Made by a program: the position numbers and the translations under genes. Source: Elephas maximus indicus (taxonomy: Eukaryota; Chordata; Mammalia; Proboscidea; Elephantidae). Taken from it: a stretch of DNA of 64,000 nt. Each line of letters begins with the position of its first letter. The stretch's first letter is position 1. The stretch covers positions 50,867,093 through 50,931,092 of the forward strand of contig NC_064821.1 in NCBI RefSeq assembly GCF_024166365.1. Reading direction: 5' to 3'. Of the stretch, positions 25,736 through 42,045 are shown piece by piece. Below the pieces are notes generated by a model. The model did no database searches and had not been told where the DNA came from. It saw only the letters and a list, made by a program, of their open reading frames with translations.

Positions 25736-26270
25736 TGCATTGCATTGGGCAAATCAGCTGCAAAAGACCTCTTTATAAAGTGTCAAAAAGCAAAGATATC
25801 ACTTTAAGGAATATGGTGTGCCTGACCCAAGCCATGGTGTTTTCAGTTGCCTCATAGGAATGTGAAGCTGGACAATGAATAAGGAAGACCGAAGAATTGA
25901 TGTCTTTGGATCATGGTATTGGGGGAGAACACTGAATATACTGTGGACAGCCAGAAGAACAAACAAATCTGTCTTGGAAGAAGAACAGCCAGAATGTTCC
26001 TTAGAAGCAAGGGTAGCAAGACTTCACCTCACATACTTTGGACATGTTATCAGGAAGGATTAGTCCCTGGAGAAGGACATCATGCTTGGTAAAGTAGAGG
26101 GGCAGTGAAAAAGAGGAAGACCCTCAACGAGATGGATTGACACAGTGGCTGCAACAATGGGCTCAGGCATAACAACAATTGTGAGGATGGCACAGGACCG
26201 GGCAGTGTTTCGTTCTGTTGTACACAGGGTCGCTATGTCGGAACCAACTCAGCAGCACCTAACAACAACA
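25736..26270 (+). mobile_element. RTE copy 3, 3' part (continues 16099-18152)
   Basis: It resumes at GATGCATTGCATTGGGCAAA, the sequence that follows the insertion point in intact copies, and runs to the AACAACAAC tail. The 12-nt sequence after it matches the flank at 16087-16098 with one mismatch. Confidence 0.87.
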
Positions 26271-26289
26271 ACAATAACGTAAACTATTG

Positions 26290-27535
26290 TGTGGCTATTG
26301 TGTCAATTCATGTCATTGAAAGTTTCCCTCAGTTTTGCTGGCCCTTCACTTTACCAAACATGATGTACTTCTCCAGCAACTGGTCCCTCCTGATACTTCC
26401 AAAGTGAGTGAGTCAAAGTCGTAGATCATATTCTGTGATTCATAGAGTTTTCATTGGCCAATTTTTAGAAGCAAATCACCAGGTCTTTCTTTCTAGCCTA
26501 TTTTAGTCTACAAGTTCCACTAAAACTTGTCCATTGTGGTTGTAGTTGTTGTTAGGTGCCACCTATTTGGTTCCGACTCATCTCGATCCTATTCACAACA
26601 GAAGGAAACACTGCCCGGTCCTGCACCATCCTTAAGATCTTTGTTATGCTTGAGCCCATTGTTGTAGCCACTGTGTAAATCCATCTCGTTGAGGGTCTTC
26701 CTCTTTTCCCTCGCCCTCTACCAAGCATGATGTCCTTCTCCAGTGACTGATCCCTCTTGATAACATGTCCAAAGTATGTGAGATGTAGTCTTGCCATCCT
26801 TGCTTCTAAGGAGCATTCTGGTTGTACTTCTTCTAAGATAGATTTAGTCGTTCTTTTGACAGTCCGTGGTATATTCAATATCCTTCGCCAAAAGCACAAT
26901 TCAAAAGTGTCAGCTCTTCTTCAGTCTTCCTTATTCATTGCCCAGCTTTTGCACGCATATGAAGTGATTGAAAACACCATGGCTTGGGTCATGTGCACCT
27001 TATTCCTCACAGGGACATCTTCACTTTTCAACACTTTGAAGAGGTTTTTTGCAACTGATTTGCCCAATGCAATGCGTCTTTTGATTTTTTAATAGCTGCT
27101 TCCATGGGTGTTGATTGTGGATCCAAGTAAAATGAAATTCTTGACAGCCTCAATCTTTTCTCCATTTATCATGATGCTGCTTATTGGTCCAGTTGTGAGG
27201 ATTTGTGTTTTCTTTATATCGAGGTGTAATTCATACTGAAGGCTGTGATCTTTGATCTTCATCCGTAAGTGCTTCAAGTCCTCTTCACTTCCAGCAAGCA
27301 AGGTTGTGTCATCTGTATAACGCATCATGGTATAAAGAAAAAACAAAAGCAAAACCCAGTGGTTCAGTTCCAGCATCACAGTAACATAGTGACAGACAGG
27401 TGGCATTGAGTCCAACAATGGACTCAAACATACCAACAACCATGAAGATGGAGCAGGACTGGGCAACCTTTCTTTCTGTTATACAGGGGGTCACCATGAG
27501 TCAGAGCTGACTCAATTGCAACTAACAACAATAAT
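26290..27535 (-). mobile_element. RTE-derived fragments (several pieces)
   Basis: 26300-26525 is an internally deleted RTE derivative. 26530-27330 is a 3' RTE piece in minus orientation, carrying the protein end at 26552-26899. 27345-27535 joins RTE 5'-leader-like sequence to RTE 3'-end sequence ending AACTAACAACAATAA in plus orientation. Boundaries between pieces are approximate. Confidence 0.75.
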
Positions 27536-27849
27536 GTAAGCACTAAATACTGAGCTTACCGAGACTGTAATTCAATTGTTGAGAGTGTGGTGGGGACAGG
27601 GAAGGAAGAGCTAAATCCTCATCTTCCCTAGTGGAAAGTCATCAGATGGTATCTAAAACTGACAAGTCAAGATGTAGTAATACACACATGTTATTCAGAG
27701 ACGTGAAGGTAAATACCAAAATAACCAGCTAAAAGAGGTAAAAGTGGCTGTCTCTAGGGGGAGGAAAAGTGATGATAGGAGGACTATATTTTTTTTTTTC
27801 TAATAAACCACATGGCAATATTTGAATCCTGAATTAATTTTGATGAATA

Positions 27850-28050
27850 GTAACTAGGTGTCCCAGTGGCAGGAGCAATTAAGCGCTGAAAGGTTGGTGG
27901 TTTGAACCAACCCAAATGAGCCTTGGAGGACAGGCCTGACGATCTGCCTTCGAAAGGTCACAGCCTCGACAACCCTATGTGGCACAGCTCTACTCTGCAC
28001 ACACGGGGTCTCCATGCGCCGGAATCGACTTGATGGCAACTAACAACAAA
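27850..28050 (+). mobile_element. AfroSINE-family SINE (long layout)
   Basis: A tRNA-like head (GTGTCCCAGTGGCAGGAGCA, GGTTGGTGGTTTGAACC) is followed by the CCGGAATCGACTTGATGGCA / AACTAACAAC tail. Confidence 0.8.
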
Positions 28051-28199
28051 AAATAATAACTAAAAATATAACAATCTACATGGAATTGGTTTTCTTTGCC
28101 ATTTCACAGATTGGCTCCGCTCATGGCCCCCTCCAAGATTTCTGGGACTTCTGGGGACTCAGGCCACCTCCTCATCAAACCTCCTGCTTCTACTTTTTC

Positions 28200-28368
28200 A
28201 GGAACCCTGGTGGCATAGTGGTTAAGTGCTACGGCTGCTGACCAAAAGGTCGGCAGTTTGAATCCACTGGGCATTCCTTGGAAACTATGGGGCAGTTCTA
28301 TTCTGTCCTATAGGGTCACTATGAGTCAGAATCGACTCGACAGCAAGGAGTTTGGTTTTCTGCTTCGT
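28200..28368 (+). mobile_element. AfroSINE (short layout)
   Basis: Typical copy: GGAACCCTGGTGGCATAGTG head, GGTCGGCAGTTTGAATCCAC B box, TATAGGGTCACTATGAGTCA and a GAATCGACTCGACAGCA tail. Confidence 0.88.
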
Positions 28369-28369
28369 C

Positions 28370-30154
28370 AGGTCGGTGTGTCAAAAAAAAAAGAACTTTT
28401 TTTTTTTTAGTCATGGGGTTCAGCACTCGTTCTTCCATGACTTGCGCCCTAGACTTCATCATGTATCTGGGCCATCCTCTCTCCTTCTTCTACCCTCACA
28501 GGAGCAAATTCCGAATTCCCCTTATTTTCCAATGCAGAGCACCATAGCTCAGCGAGCACCACCTTCCACAGGCTTCTTATTGAAACACTTTAACGGGTAT
28601 GAATCATTGCTCTCGTTTTACAAATGGTGATAGAGAAGTTGTGAGTGGCTCAAGGTCACAGAGCTAATGGGAGGCAGAGTTGAGATTCAGACTCTGGTCT
28701 TCCTGGGGAACAAACCCCCTCCTTTTCCCCCCAACTTCTCTCCCAGCAGCACTCTCTGTGTCCCCTGGGATAGGCCTTCCTGGAGCCCGGTCAGAAAGGC
28801 GAGCCTTTGGGGGTGGGCTGAGAGAGGAAGTCAGAGCAGATGAGCCTGCTGGCAATCCCAAGGTGCTCCGGCTGACCCCAGAGGCCACACTGTCGGGCTG
28901 GGGTGAGGAGAGGAGCAGGAACCGGGAAGGTGAGTTGCCTGGGGTGTTCACCTCCTCACCACCTGTGTGGCCTCGGGCATGTTCCTAAGATCCTAACCTC
29001 TCTGTGTGGAATGAACAATATCTTCCTCACAGGTGGTTGTGAAGAGTAAATGACTTGGTGCCTCGAGCTGGGGCCCAGCCTACAGTGAAGCACTCTGCAA
29101 ATAGCTACCGCTCTTCTCCTTTTGACTGGCAGCCTTACAGCTGAGCCTAGGCCATGGCTCTTCCAGGTGCCCCGCTGCTGGGGAGATAGTTAATGTGGCT
29201 GAAGTCAGGCCTACTGCCTGGGGTCAAAGGTCTGGGGGTGCTGGGACTGGAGTTCCTAGGCGTGGAGGTGTGCAGTACCCAATGTTTAATGGCAAGGCAG
29301 GATCCTCGCTCCTTCTCCCACTATACCAGACATTCCAGAATCACTTCTTGCTCAGTGTCCGGGCTCCAAGGCAGCTGCCTAGGCTAGGGACAGGAGATTC
29401 CAGCACATTCCCAAGCCTCCAGGGCTTACCCACCCTCTGGCCCTACCCATGCCCTGGTTCAGGAGGGGCTGGTGACCTCCAGGTCTTTTGAGATCATCTT
29501 TTTCGGATCCGTTGTGGGAGGGTGCTCTTCTCCACCCACAGGACCTGAGTCCAGGAGGTCAGTACCTTGGAGAGAGCACTGGGTTGGGCCAAAGGGGGAC
29601 AGTCCTGCGCCCTTGGAGTTCCTGGGGCAGCCACCCACACCCACTTTTATTCTCTTAATATTTGGGGGAAGGCGGTGTTTTTAGGGGTCTGCCAGAGGGG
29701 GTGCAGGCAGGGTTTGAACCCAGCTGTGTCAAATGTTAAACTCAAACACCCACAAGGTGACGCCTCCCACCAAGCCCCAGGCCCCTGGGACAGCTCCAGC
29801 ACCCATCCCAGGAAGGGACTTGACTCAATTGTACCTGGATTCTGAGAACACTGCAGGGCAGCAGGTCCCACCTAGAACTTGTAAATCCCATAGCCCTGGC
29901 CCCTTGGGGTGTGTCACCCTTGGCCGTACCTGGGGTTTGATAAAGGAACATGCAGCTTCCCAGCACATATCTGGGTCTGATTTATCGTGGTCTGACTATT
30001 GCCTCTTCTCTCAGTGCCAGAGGTCAAGAGCTGATCCAAGATTATACCGGGAGGGGACCACCTATCTCAAACCCCTGCTCCACCCACAGCCATGCCCAGC
30101 AAAGGCACTGCAGCCCCTGTCCTCCTAGACCCAGTCAAGGCCAGGGACACACAA
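28370..30154. other. Intergenic stretch downstream of SRM with MIR pieces
   Basis: MIR-core-like sequence occurs at 28605-28710 (AAGGTCACAGAGCTAATGGG) and 29000-29115 (AGTAAATGACTTGG with the CTCTGCAAATAG tail). The remainder holds no exon or element that I can support. Confidence 0.5.
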
Positions 30155-30440
30155 TCCAGAACTTTGTTATAAATACGTGTTTGGTGAGCGAGGGGCAACA
30201 GAAGGCAGAGAAGGCGCTGTACACAGCTGGTATAGGCTTGAAGGCTGGACGCCACGTGGAGAGAAAGACAGACAGTCCGCCCAGCAGGGTAGGCTGAGCA
30301 GCATTCTGGGGCCGGTAACACTTGGTGGGTGGGTGAGAGCCCACACAGGGTCTTTCTTGTGTGGGGCTGCGGGTGCCCAAGCACCCTGGGGCTCCCTGGA
30401 CTGAGGTTTCTGGATGGTGGCGGCAGCAGCAGCTCCAGGC
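30155..30440 (-). other. SRM: SRM 3' untranslated region and probable poly(A) region
   Basis: No AATAAA or ATTAAA is found on the minus strand between the stop codon and about 30000. An AU-rich block (GTATTTATAACAAAG, about 30161-30175) lies about 270 nt after the stop, a plausible end for the short SRM 3' UTR. The end is inferred. Confidence 0.4.
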
Positions 30441-34148
<3,708 letters not shown>

Positions 34149-34300
34149 GGCGGGCCGGCGGGCGGCGCGGTGCGCGGGCCCGGGACTGCAGGCCGCGCGG
34201 AGCCGCAGCACAACGAGACCAGCTCCGCCTGCCGCCCGCGCCGCAACCTAACCCGGCCGCCGGGGCAGAGCCTGTAGCTAGGGGGCGGGACCCACGCCTG

Positions 34301-34376
34301 CCAATGGCGGAGCGGGATCCGGCCCAAGGCCAATCGGCGGTGCGCCCCTCGCCGGCTCTCAGAGCGCGCTGATTGG
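34301..34376. promoter_or_regulatory. SRM: Cluster of three CCAAT (NF-Y type) motifs
   Basis: CCAAT at 34301 and 34330 and ATTGG (inverted CCAAT) at 34372 are spaced 29 and 42 nt apart, 150-230 nt upstream of the SRM start codon. This is a typical NF-Y promoter arrangement; binding is inferred. Confidence 0.6.
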
Positions 34377-34660
34377 CCGTCGGTCCGCAGAGCTGCGCCG
34401 ACTGGCTGAGGCGAGCCGTCCGTCGGCCGCAGCAGGCTAGTGCGGCCCACTCTGGGGGCCACGTGGGGCTGGGCCGGGCTGCCGGGCCGGGCGCGGGCGG
34501 TGTTCGGGGTCCTGCCTGTGACCTCGGGTTGGCTGGAGCGGGGCAGCCCCTCCGGGTTCCCAGGCTGCGCCGCTCCCCCGGGCCGAGTGAGGGGGTGCGG
34601 AGGCCGGCCCGGGTCGGGGCTGCAGAGGGAAAACTCCAGCTGACATCGCACACCAAGCAC

Positions 34661-35190
34661 AGTTTTCCAGCGCTGGGATATGCGTCGACTGGATGGCAAC
34701 GGGTTTTTTACGGAGGATATGCGGACCCGGGGCTTCAGTCTGTGGGCTGGAGAAATGGGAACGGGCGGCTACATTGTTGGGCGAAGGGTTACGTTGTTGC
34801 ACTGGAGCAATGGAGTAGAATGTATCCCTCGCCGCGTTCCCAAATTTGGCTCCTTGTTGGACTTAAACAGATTGTGCGGTTTGTCAAGGGTGCACTGAGG
34901 GGTTTTTATCTCCTTGAAAAGAATCATCACAGACCCGCGACTTGACAAGCTCGATTTAGCCATTTTCCCTTGGATTCTCTGAGCCAGGAGCATATGGCTG
35001 CTGAATAAGTAGCTCTTTGCTAAAAGAGTTTCTAAATTTACCCAGAAGAGGCAAACACATGCATATTCAGCACCAAAAGAGACTGGCACGCAGTTTTATT
35101 TGAAGGGTGGGTTGGGAATGTGCTGTTTTATGAAAATGTCAAGGAACTTCTCAGAACCACATTAAATATGTTAATTACCAACCAAATGTT
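34661..35190. other. Intergenic stretch, no supported feature
   Basis: A short CGTCGACTGGATGGCAACGG at about 34683 looks like an AfroSINE tail remnant. Otherwise nothing recognisable. Confidence 0.4.
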
Positions 35191-35765
35191 GTTAGGTGCC
35201 ATGGAGTCCTCCAACTCATAGCGACCCCTATGTACATCAGAACGAAACACTGCCTGGTTCCTGTGCCATCCTCACAATCATTGCTATGTTTGAGCCCAGT
35301 GTTGCAGCCACTGTGAGGGTCTTCCTCTTTTTCGCTGACACTCTATCACCCTTTACCAAGTATGAGAAGCCCGGGTGGCAAGGTGATTGAGCTCAGCTGC
35401 TAACCAAAAGGTCTGCAGTCTTCAAATCCACCAGCCACTCCTGGGAAACCCTATGGGCAGTTCTACTCTGTTCTATAGGGTCGCTATGAGTAGGAATTGA
35501 CTACAAGGCAACAGGTTTGGTTTTTTTGGTACCAAGCACAATGTCCTCCTCTAGAAACTGGTGGCTTCTGATAACATGTGCAAAGTATATGAGATAAAGG
35601 CTCATCATCCTTGCTTCCAAGGTACATTCTGGCTGTACTCCTTCCAAGACAGATTTGTTTATTCTTCTGGCAGTCCATGGCATATGCAATATTCTTTGCC
35701 AACACTGTAACTAAAAGGCACCAATTCTTCGGTCTTCCTTACTCATTGTCCAGCTTCTGCATGCC
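35191..35765 (-). mobile_element. RTE 3' fragment, interrupted by a SINE
   Basis: RTE 3' end sequence at 35191-35363 continues at 35531-35765 (including the protein-end piece at 35501-35689). An AfroSINE is inserted between the two parts, and a second RTE starts at 35766. Confidence 0.75.
35364..35530 (+). mobile_element. AfroSINE (short layout) inside an RTE
   Basis: Plus-strand copy: AAGCCCGGGTGGCAAGGTGA head, CTGCTAACCAAAAGGTCTGC, TATAGGGTCGCTATGAGTAG and a GGCAACAGGTTTGG tail. Confidence 0.82.
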
Positions 35766-38700
35766 TGTGTTGTTGTTAGGTACTGTCAAGTTGGTTCTGA
35801 TAGCGACCCTATGTACAACAGAAGGAAACACTGCCCGGTATTTGCCATCCTCATGATCGTTGTTTTGCCTGAGCCCACTGTTGCAGCCACTGTGTCAATC
35901 TATCTCGTTGAGGGTCTTCCTCTTTTTCACTGACCCTCTACTTTGCCAAGCATGATGTCCTTCTCCAGGGACTGATCCCTCCTGATAACATGTCCAAAGT
36001 ATATGAGGCAAAGTCTTGCTATCCTTGCTTCTAAGGAGCATTCTGGCTGTACTTCTTCCAAGCCAAATTTGATCGTTCTTTAAAGGCGTCAATTCTTCTT
36101 CGTCAATTCTTTCTTCGGTCTTCCTTATTCAAGCTTTCACATGCATGTAAGGCAGCTGAAAACACCAGGGCTTGGGTCAGGCGCATCTCAGTCCTTGCAG
36201 TGACATTGTTGCTTTTTAACACTGTAAAGAGATCTTCTGCAGCAGGTTTGCCCAATCCTTTGATTTCTTGACTGCTGCTTCCATGGGCATTGATTGTGGA
36301 TCCAAGTAAAATGAAAACCTTGACAACTTCAATAATTTCTCCATTTATCGTGACGCTGCTTTTTGGCCCAGTTGTGCGGATTTTTGTTTTATGTCGAAGT
36401 GTAAACCATAGCGAAGCCCGTAGTCTTTGATCTTCATTAGTAGATGCTTCAAGTCCTCTTGACTTGCAGCAAGCAAGGTTGTGTCATCTGCACGACACAG
36501 CTTGTTGCCACATTTTTCTTCATATAGTCCAGCTTCTCAGATTATTCGCTCAGCATACAGATTGAGTAAGTATGGTGAAAGGATACAACCGTGATGCACA
36601 CCTTTCTTGACTTGAAACCACTCAGTATCCCCTTGTTCTGTTCGAACTACTGCCTCTTGGTCTATGTACAGGTTCCTTAGGAGCACAATTCCCATTCTTT
36701 CCAATGTTACCCATAATTTGTTAGGATCCACACAGTGGAATACCTTTGCATAGTCAATAAAACACAGATCAACATCTTTCTGGTATTCTTTGCTTTCAGC
36801 CAAGATCCATCTGATATCAGCAATGATATCCCTTGTTCCACATCCTCTTCTGAATTCGGCTTGAATTTCTGGCAGTTAGCTGTCGATGTACTGCTGTACT
36901 ACTTTTGAATGATCTTTAGCAAAATTTTACTTGCGTGTGATACTAATGATATTGCTCAATAATTTCCTTTTCTTTTGGATCACCTTTCTTTGGAATGGGC
37001 ATAAACACAGACCTCTTCCAATTGGTTGGCCAGGTAGCTGTGTTCTAAATTTCTTGGCATAGACAAGTGTGTGCTTCCAGCATTGCATCCATTTGTTGAA
37101 ATCTCTCAACTGGTATTCTGTCAGTTCCTGGAGCCTTGTTTTTCACCAATGCCTTCAGTGCAGCTTGGTCTTCTTCCTTCAGTACTGATCAGCTGTTGAT
37201 CATATGCTACCTCCTGAAATGGCTGAACATCAACCAATTCTTTTCGGTACAGTGACTCCATGTACTCCTTCCACCTTCTTTTGATGCTTCCTCTGTCATT
37301 CAATATTTTCCCATAGAATCCTTCAGTATTGCAACTCGGGGCGTGAATTTTTTCAGTTCTTTGAGCTTGAGAAATGCCAAGCGTGTTCTTTTTTAGGTTT
37401 TCTAACTCTAGGTCTTTGTGCATTTCATTATAATTGTCTTCTCAAGCTGCCCTTTGAAATCTTCCGTTCAGCTCTTTTGACTTCATCATTTCTTCCTTTC
37501 ACTTTAGCTACTCTACATTCAAAAGTAAGTTTCAGAGTGTATTCTGACATCCATTTTGGTCTTTTCTTTCTTTCCTGTCTTTTTAGTGACCTTTTGCATC
37601 CTTCATGTACAATGTCCTTGATATCAACTTGTTTGGTCTCTGGTCATTTAGTGTTCAATGCATCAAATCTATTCTTGAGATGGTCTCTACATTCAGGTGG
37701 GATATACTCAAGGTCGTACTTTGGCTCTCGTGGACTTGTTTTAATTTTCTTCAGCTTTAACTTGAACTTGCATGTGAGCAATTGATGGTCTGTTCCACAG
37801 TCGGCTGCTGGCCTTGTTCTGACTGATGATACTGAGTTTCTCCATCATCACTTTCTACAAATGTAGTCAATTTGATTCCTGTGCATTCCATCTGGCGAAT
37901 CAAAAAAAACGAATAGCTACCATTTTTGTTGCTGAGAAAAGGTACTTGCAATGAAGAAGTCGTTGGCTTGCAAAATTCTATCAGGCAATCTCCAGTGTTG
38001 TTTCTGTCACGAAGGTCTTATTTTCCAACTACTGATCCTTCTTTTTTTTCCAACTTTTGCATTCCAATCTCTAGTAATTATAATGCAACTTGATTGCATG
38101 TTTTATAAATTCCAGACTGCATAAGTTGGTAAAAATCAATTTCTTCATCTTTGGCCTTAGTGGTTGGTGTATAAATTTGAATAATATTTGCATCAACTGG
38201 TCTTCCTTGTAGGCATATGCATATTATCCTATCACTGACAGCACTGTACTTCAAGGCAGATCTTGAAATGTCCTTTTTTGAGGATGGATGTGATGCCATT
38301 TCTCCTCAATTTGAAATTCCTGGCATAGTAGACCATATGATTGTCTGACTCGAAATGGCCAAATACCAGTCCGTTTTAGCTCACTAATACCTAGGTTATT
38401 GATCTTTATGCATTCCATTTCATTTTTTGAAGAATTCCAATTTTCCTAGATTCATACTTAGTACATTCCACGTTCTGATTATTAATGGATGTTTGAATCT
38501 GTTCCTTTTGTCAGTCTGTCCTACTGTGGTCGCTTGTGTATTTCTGTGATGCTGGAAGGTATATCACCAGTATATCAAATACCAGTAAGGTTACCCACGG
38601 TGGATAGGTTTCAGTGGGAGCTTCTAGACTAAGACAGACTAGAAAGAAGGACCTGGTGATATTCTTCTAAAAAAACTGGCCACTGAAAGCCTTATGAATA

Positions 38701-38885
38701 GCAGTGGAACACTGTCTGATGTAGCGTCAGAAGATGAGCCCCTCAAGTTGGAAGGCACTCAAAATATGACCGGGGAAGAGATGCCTCCTCAAAGTAGGGT
38801 TGACCTTAATGATGTGGGTGGAGTCAAGTTTTTGGGACCTTCATTTGCTGATGTGGCATGACACAAAATGAGAACAAACAGCTGT
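35766..38885 (-). mobile_element. RTE-type LINE, near full length with 5' inversion
   Basis: From the TTGTTGTTAGG end at 35766, minus-oriented sequence runs through reverse transcriptase (36537-37110) and endonuclease (about 37750-38300) to about 38510. There the orientation flips: 38513-38885 is the RTE 5' leader and start of the coding part in plus orientation. The outer end of the flipped piece (ACAAACAGCTG, about 38873-38883) is next to the break in the full-length order. Many stops; inactive. Confidence 0.87.
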
Positions 38886-41234
38886 AATTACCAAATATTA
38901 AATGCTAATTGCTCTACAGGCAGAATTTTAAGGCAGTGAGAAGAAACTGGTTTAAGCTACTGGTGACATGAGACCAGGGATGTTTTTGTGTCTTCGTTTT
39001 TTGACTGGTATTTTGCAGCCTCACTTGGGAGGTGGGGGAGCATATTCCCAGTCTAAACTAGAGCTGAAAACACATGTTGTTTATCTATGAGCGCAAGCCT
39101 CAGGCTTCACAGCAACATGTGCCTTGGCTAAATTTTAAGCTCCTTTTAAAGGGAAGGTAAGCCAGGGCAGTTAAATAATTGCTAGGAGACAGTGCCATGG
39201 AACTGTCAGATGATCATTCAGTAGAAAAGATCCCAAGGTAGGACAGTTTCCATCACTATGTCCAGTTACTACAGACTCAATTGGGTCCAGCCCTGTCCTT
39301 GGGACTCGGTGTTCCCATCATACCCCGTACTTCCCCCCATCAAGCCATTTGGCCCTCCGAGTTCTATTTGTCTGTGTGCACCAGCCAGACTAAACTCTGT
39401 GAGGCTAGGGATGGTGTCTGTAGATAGCTGGCACTTGATGCCTGGCAGAGTGAACATGAGGGCCAAGACCCCAGCCTGGGCCCCTTCGTGGGGCCAGCCT
39501 TCCTGGCTTCTTCCCAGCTGACCTGACAGGCGCTTTGGCCTCTTGAGGGACTGCCTGGCGGGAAAGGAAAGGATCAAGTCCATTCCATCCCCTCTACACG
39601 TTGAACAAAGCAGCTTCAGCATCTGCATTAGCAATGAGAAGGACCATAAATTACACCCTTTTACCTCCTGTAGAGGAGATGAAATCATGGTCTCCAGCAT
39701 GAACAGCACATGGGACTTCTAGGTTAGCACGTCCAGCATTAGCTCATACCTCTCCAGGTTCAAAGTACAAAGGCCCTGAATAAATTATAGGCAAAAAGAT
39801 CCCCAAATGTATAGCACTATGAGCACAGAAATGCCACCAACACCAGATCATGAAGAAAAACTGTGGCATTGCAGACATAGTCTTTCCTGCAGAGCCCAGT
39901 TAAAGCCACAGTTCATACTGAACATCTGAAGGGAGGCTGTGTTCACAGCACTGAAAGTGTTTCTCAGATTCAGACCAGCATGCCTTTAAAATTCTGTTGT
40001 AAAACACTGCTGTCTAGTTCGTCAACTGGCTTAATCTACTAGAAAGTATTGAGAGTTTATAAAAGTAGTGGGAGGGGAGAGGTGGGCAATGGCCGCCATC
40101 CAAGGGGATGGTTTAACTGGGGCTGCCACATGGTACATGTATCTCTGTCACTGTTTGGCAGTTAGCACTTGAGAGTAATTTTAAGCCTTGTATTCAGCCA
40201 GGCAGATAGCTGTGGTTGAGCAGGAACAAAGTTGGTCATAACATGGTATGACTTGGTGGAAATGCTTATGGCAAGCTGCTCACAGCACCACAAACACCAG
40301 TGTTTGACTCCTTGAGCAAAGAACCCTTCTCATAAATTCCTGCTCCCACCTCCAATCCTGCCGACTCTGCCGGATTACTCTTTCCAGAGTATAGCTCCAG
40401 TCATGTCCCTTCGCAGCTCAGAAACACTCAGGCAGTTCCTGACTGGCTTACACAAGCCCCTCCATGAATCACCACCCACACTGGTCCTATTTCCCAGGAA
40501 CCTCCTTAGGACTTGAAGCCCCAGTCGGTGCAGCCAGGGCTGCTCTCCAAACACCCTGGGCCTCGATTCCATAGCTGAGGACTCCTGGACTCTGAAGTGC
40601 ATAGACCAAATAAAATTTCAAAAACACATCTGTGGAATGACATCAGGTGGCCTACTTTTTATTTTTCAAGAAAGGACTTTTAAAAAGACTTTTAACTACT
40701 GTTTATAGTCATCATCTTTTTAAATTGATAATAAAAAAGGCATTGGCACACAGATAGAGCTAGTAAAGACAAGCTCCAAATAAAGGACAAAGGATCACTT
40801 TACCTCTACCAGAGGTGAGCCTACTGTGGCCCCAAAGCAAGTTCTGGACCCACTGCCTGAGCTTCTATAGTGCTTCTCAAACTTCAGCATGCCTAAGAAT
40901 TACCTGGAATGCTTGTTCAGAACAGGGTCTTGGCCCTGGGTCCCTGGATTCCAATTGGGTAGGTCTGGGGTGGAGCCTGGGGTTAAAGGCCTATCTAAAA
41001 AGCTCCCAAATGGTATCCATTGAGGACCACACTTTGAGTAGCACTGGCTTACAAGGTTCTCTGGCCTTCTTACCTGACTCCTCAAGGTCCAGCCCTCTTT
41101 GTGATGCCTCCTTGGGCCATCCTCAGTTAAAAATAATTTCTCATGTTAAAAAATTCCCATCTATCTGTCCATTTTTTTATACCACTTTGCCAGAGACTGT
41201 TCTTTGTCCTTCTATGTGTGTTCTTTCAAAATTC
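38886..41234. other. Intergenic stretch between RTE and EXOSC10, mostly unassigned
   Basis: No exon, SINE or LINE is confidently recognised. Open frames at 39258-39521, 39269-39709 and 40815-41261 lack any known domain and lack splice or promoter context. This may be unique sequence or decayed old repeats. Confidence 0.45.
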
Positions 41235-41580
41235 TATGAGAGTAGAACTCTGGATTTTTAGCTGGGCACATGAATGACCTAAATGACACTTCCCAGCAGC
41301 CTCTGCTGTGGTCACGTGACTAAGTTCTGGCCAATGGGAAGTGGAAATGGAGAGGGAGATGACCATGGTGCTCTTTTCCTCTCCTCCTTCCAGCTGGGTG
41401 GAATAAGGATTGTAATGGTTAGAGCTGGGGCATCTACCCTAGACCAGGAGGTGGAAGCCACGTGTTTGAGTTGAGAGCTGCTCTAGACTATGTTTACAAA
41501 AGAGAGAGAAAAAACACCTATCTTGTTAGGCCACTGATAGTTTGGTTTTTCTGTCAATTTCAACCAGTCTAGACTAATAC
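41235..41580 (+). mobile_element. Old MaLR-like LTR fragment
   Basis: TGGTCACGTGACTAAGTTCT followed by GGCCAATGGGAAGT, and the end block AGGCCACTGATAGTTTGG ... GTCTAGACTAATAC, follow the order seen in old mammalian MaLR-class LTRs. Diverged; family not certain. Confidence 0.45.
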
Positions 41581-42045
41581 AAACCATTGCCCACTCTAGG
41601 ACAGGTCTTATTCTCTGCTCTTTTGCTCAACTAGAGCTCTTTGACGACTGCATGATGTTTGATTTAGCCTGGTTTCTCCACAGGTGGCTGTACACAGTTG
41701 GCCCTCAATAATTTGTGTGATAAATTTCAAAGCATAGATTCCTAGTTTAAGTACTTGTAAAAACAAAAACAAAAAAAAATGGCATTATCTTGTGCTTTCC
41801 TGATAGCCAATTTCAGGATTAAAATCAAATGGAATTCTAAAGAAATAAGCAGAGTTTAGGTCAAAGATTTATATAAGAAATTCAATGTTGCCTTATTCCA
41901 TTACTAGTACAAAAATGGAAAAATGTTTAATAGTAGAGGGTTGGCTAAAACACATTTTAGAATGAGAAGTTGCATAAACATTGAAAAACTACAGAAACAT
42001 AAACTCAATTGTACATTAAAAAAAGGATCTATACCTATATACATA

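Noticed and set aside
39258-41261. Candidate small genes between SRM and EXOSC10
   Set aside because: Frames under 150 codons, without domains, splice logic or promoter features. They may be chance frames.
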